Position numbers and translations under genes: made by a program
The notes under the pieces: model-generated
Seen by the model: the letters and a program-made list of their open reading frames with translations, nothing else
Databases searched by the model: none
What the model was told of the DNA's origin: nothing
In this document: positions 63,099-64,000 of the stretch, piece by piece
Numbering within the stretch: position 1 is the stretch's first letter
Layout: each line of letters begins with the position of its first letter
Assembly: GCA_964244885.1 (NCBI GenBank)
Contig: CAXTKD010000016.1
Location: 9,978 to 73,977, forward strand
DNA length: 64,000 nt
From: CAXTKD01 sp964244885
GTDB taxonomy: Bacteria; Pseudomonadota; Alphaproteobacteria; Sphingomonadales; Sphingomonadaceae
Direction of reading: 5' to 3'

Positions 63099-64000
63099 TG
63101 CTCGACTTTCCGAAGTGGAAGATCTGGGGAATCCTGCTCGTGCTCGCGACGGGCGTGCTGTTCGCGGTGCCGAACTTCTTCCCTGAAAAGACCGTCGCGG
63201 CGTGGCCGGCGGGTGTGCCGAACGATCGCATCAACCTTGGCCTCGACCTTCGCGGCGGCAGCCACATCCTGCTGGAGGCCGACACCGCGGACGTCGCCAA
63301 GCAGCGGCTCGACACGCTCGAGGATTCGGTCCGCGCCGAGCTGCGCGACGCCGACGGCGGGCGGATCGGCTTCGGCGACATGTCGCGGAACGGCGGCAAG
63401 TTGAGCTACCTCGTGCGGAACGTCGCAGACGTCGACCGCGCGGTCGACACGATGCGCACGCTGTCGCGCCCGGTGGGCGTCACGGGGACTCGCGACGTCG
63501 AAGTCTCGGTGGTCGACGGCAACCGCATCGTGCTGACCCCGACCGAGGGCGGGCTCACCGTCGCGGTCGACCAGGCGATGGCGCAGGCGGTGGAAGTCAT
63601 CCGCCGCCGCATCGACGAGCTCGGCACGCGCGAGCCGACGATCATCCGCCAGGGCAGCGACCGGATCGTCGTCCAGGTGCCGGGCCTGCAAAATCCCGCG
63701 GCGCTGAAGGCGCTGCTCGGCAAGACCGCCAAGCTGGAGTTCAAGCTGGTCGATACCGACGCCGACCAGGCCGAGGTCAACAAGGGCCGAGCCCCTCCGG
63801 GCGACCAGATCCTGCAGAGCCAGGAGCCGGGCGGCGGACCGATCGTCGTCAAGCGCCGCGCGATCATCACCGGCGACCAGCTGATCGATTCGCAGCCGAG
63901 CTACCAGGACGGCGCGCCCGTCGTTTCCTTCCGCTTCGACAGCGCCGGCGGCCGCCGCTTCGCGCGCGCGACGCAGGAGAATGTCGGCAAGCCGTTCGCG
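63098..64000 (+). CDS. secD: Protein translocase subunit SecD, N-terminal part (continues beyond window)
   Basis: 301 codons are visible. The N-terminal membrane helix (WKIWGILLVLATGVLFAVPNFF) is followed by the periplasmic P1 domain: NLGLDLRGGSHILLEADT is the SecD signature, then VIRRRIDELGTREPTI and GSDRIVVQVPGL. SecDF uses the proton gradient to pull proteins out of the translocon. The gene begins in the yajC stop codon and runs off the right edge. Confidence 0.96.
   Translation, partial: MLDFPKWKIWGILLVLATGVLFAVPNFFPEKTVAAWPAGVPNDRINLGLDLRGGSHILLEADTADVAKQRLDTLEDSVRAELRDADGGRIGFGDMSRNGGKLSYLVRNVADVDRAVDTMRTLSRPVGVTGTRDVEVSVVDGNRIVLTPTEGGLTVAVDQAMAQAVEVIRRRIDELGTREPTIIRQGSDRIVVQVPGLQNPAALKALLGKTAKLEFKLVDTDADQAEVNKGRAPPGDQILQSQEPGGGPIVVKRRAIITGDQLIDSQPSYQDGAPVVSFRFDSAGGRRFARATQENVGKPFA

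Overview
The window is a high-GC chromosome segment from an alphaproteobacterium, most likely Sphingomonadales (Sphingomonas or a close relative). The evidence is the gene set and order: purN/purM beside a DUF2066 gene and an Hda-like DnaA regulator, ppk-ppx, smpB-DUF2062, two tandem M13 lipoprotein peptidases, sseA-queF-queE-queC, parE, gyrA and yajC-secD. GTG and TTG starts are frequent, and several families of GC-rich palindromic intergenic repeats occur. Nothing indicates plasmid or phage origin for the whole window. Both ends are cut: the 3' end of ndk on the left, the 5' part of secD on the right.

Layout. 1-5237: ndk end, a TRIC-type channel, a hypothetical gene, purN/purM (minus), and DUF2066-hda (plus). 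5416-9685: ppk, ppx and a small HTH protein. 9716-17998: rnd (minus), aspS, a thrombospondin-type-3-repeat protein with a terminator, greB and a soluble lytic transglycosylase (minus), then dapA-smpB-DUF2062. 18041-20440: a lower-GC insertion with five small exported proteins on the minus strand; three of them form a divergent four-cysteine family. It is bounded on the right by a diverged copy of the 3' end of the DUF2062 gene. 20746-24921: two M13 peptidases. 25064-29292: a CDF transporter, tRNA-Pro(TGG), a VapBC-type toxin-antitoxin pair coupled to a winged-helix regulator, and an MFS/MHS transporter. 29282-34997: an MscS channel, a MetC-like lyase, a DUF559 cassette, sseA, queF, queE and queC. 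35044-40849: a TPR/TonB_C-like protein, a LysR regulator, a GST and parE. 41249-50660: ettA, a TadE/TadE/TadG-like operon, a squalene/phytoene synthase family gene, an EF-hand protein, a nonsense-interrupted histidine kinase, trmFO and a glycosyltransferase. 50711-64000: gyrA, DUF937, a lipid kinase-CorA-ion channel operon, a cyclophilin, mazG, nhaA, an S41 peptidase, a small antitoxin-like pair, a DUF815 ATPase, yajC and secD.

Most genes are housekeeping: purine and queuosine synthesis, tRNA charging and modification, polyphosphate metabolism, DNA topology, cell-wall turnover and Sec export. Three accessory features stand out. (1) The low-GC island at 18000-20440 carries the unrecognised four-cysteine exported family and appears to have displaced part of a DUF2062 gene. 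(2) A 412-bp cassette at 31704-32115 encodes a DUF559 endonuclease-like protein between 35-bp inverted repeats. Nearly the same arms also occur without the gene as a 112-bp element at 7563-7674, which suggests a gene-carrying and an empty form of one mobile repeat. (3) A sensor kinase at 47150-48169 is broken by a single in-frame amber codon. All functions are read from sequence motifs and memory of families; no search was run.
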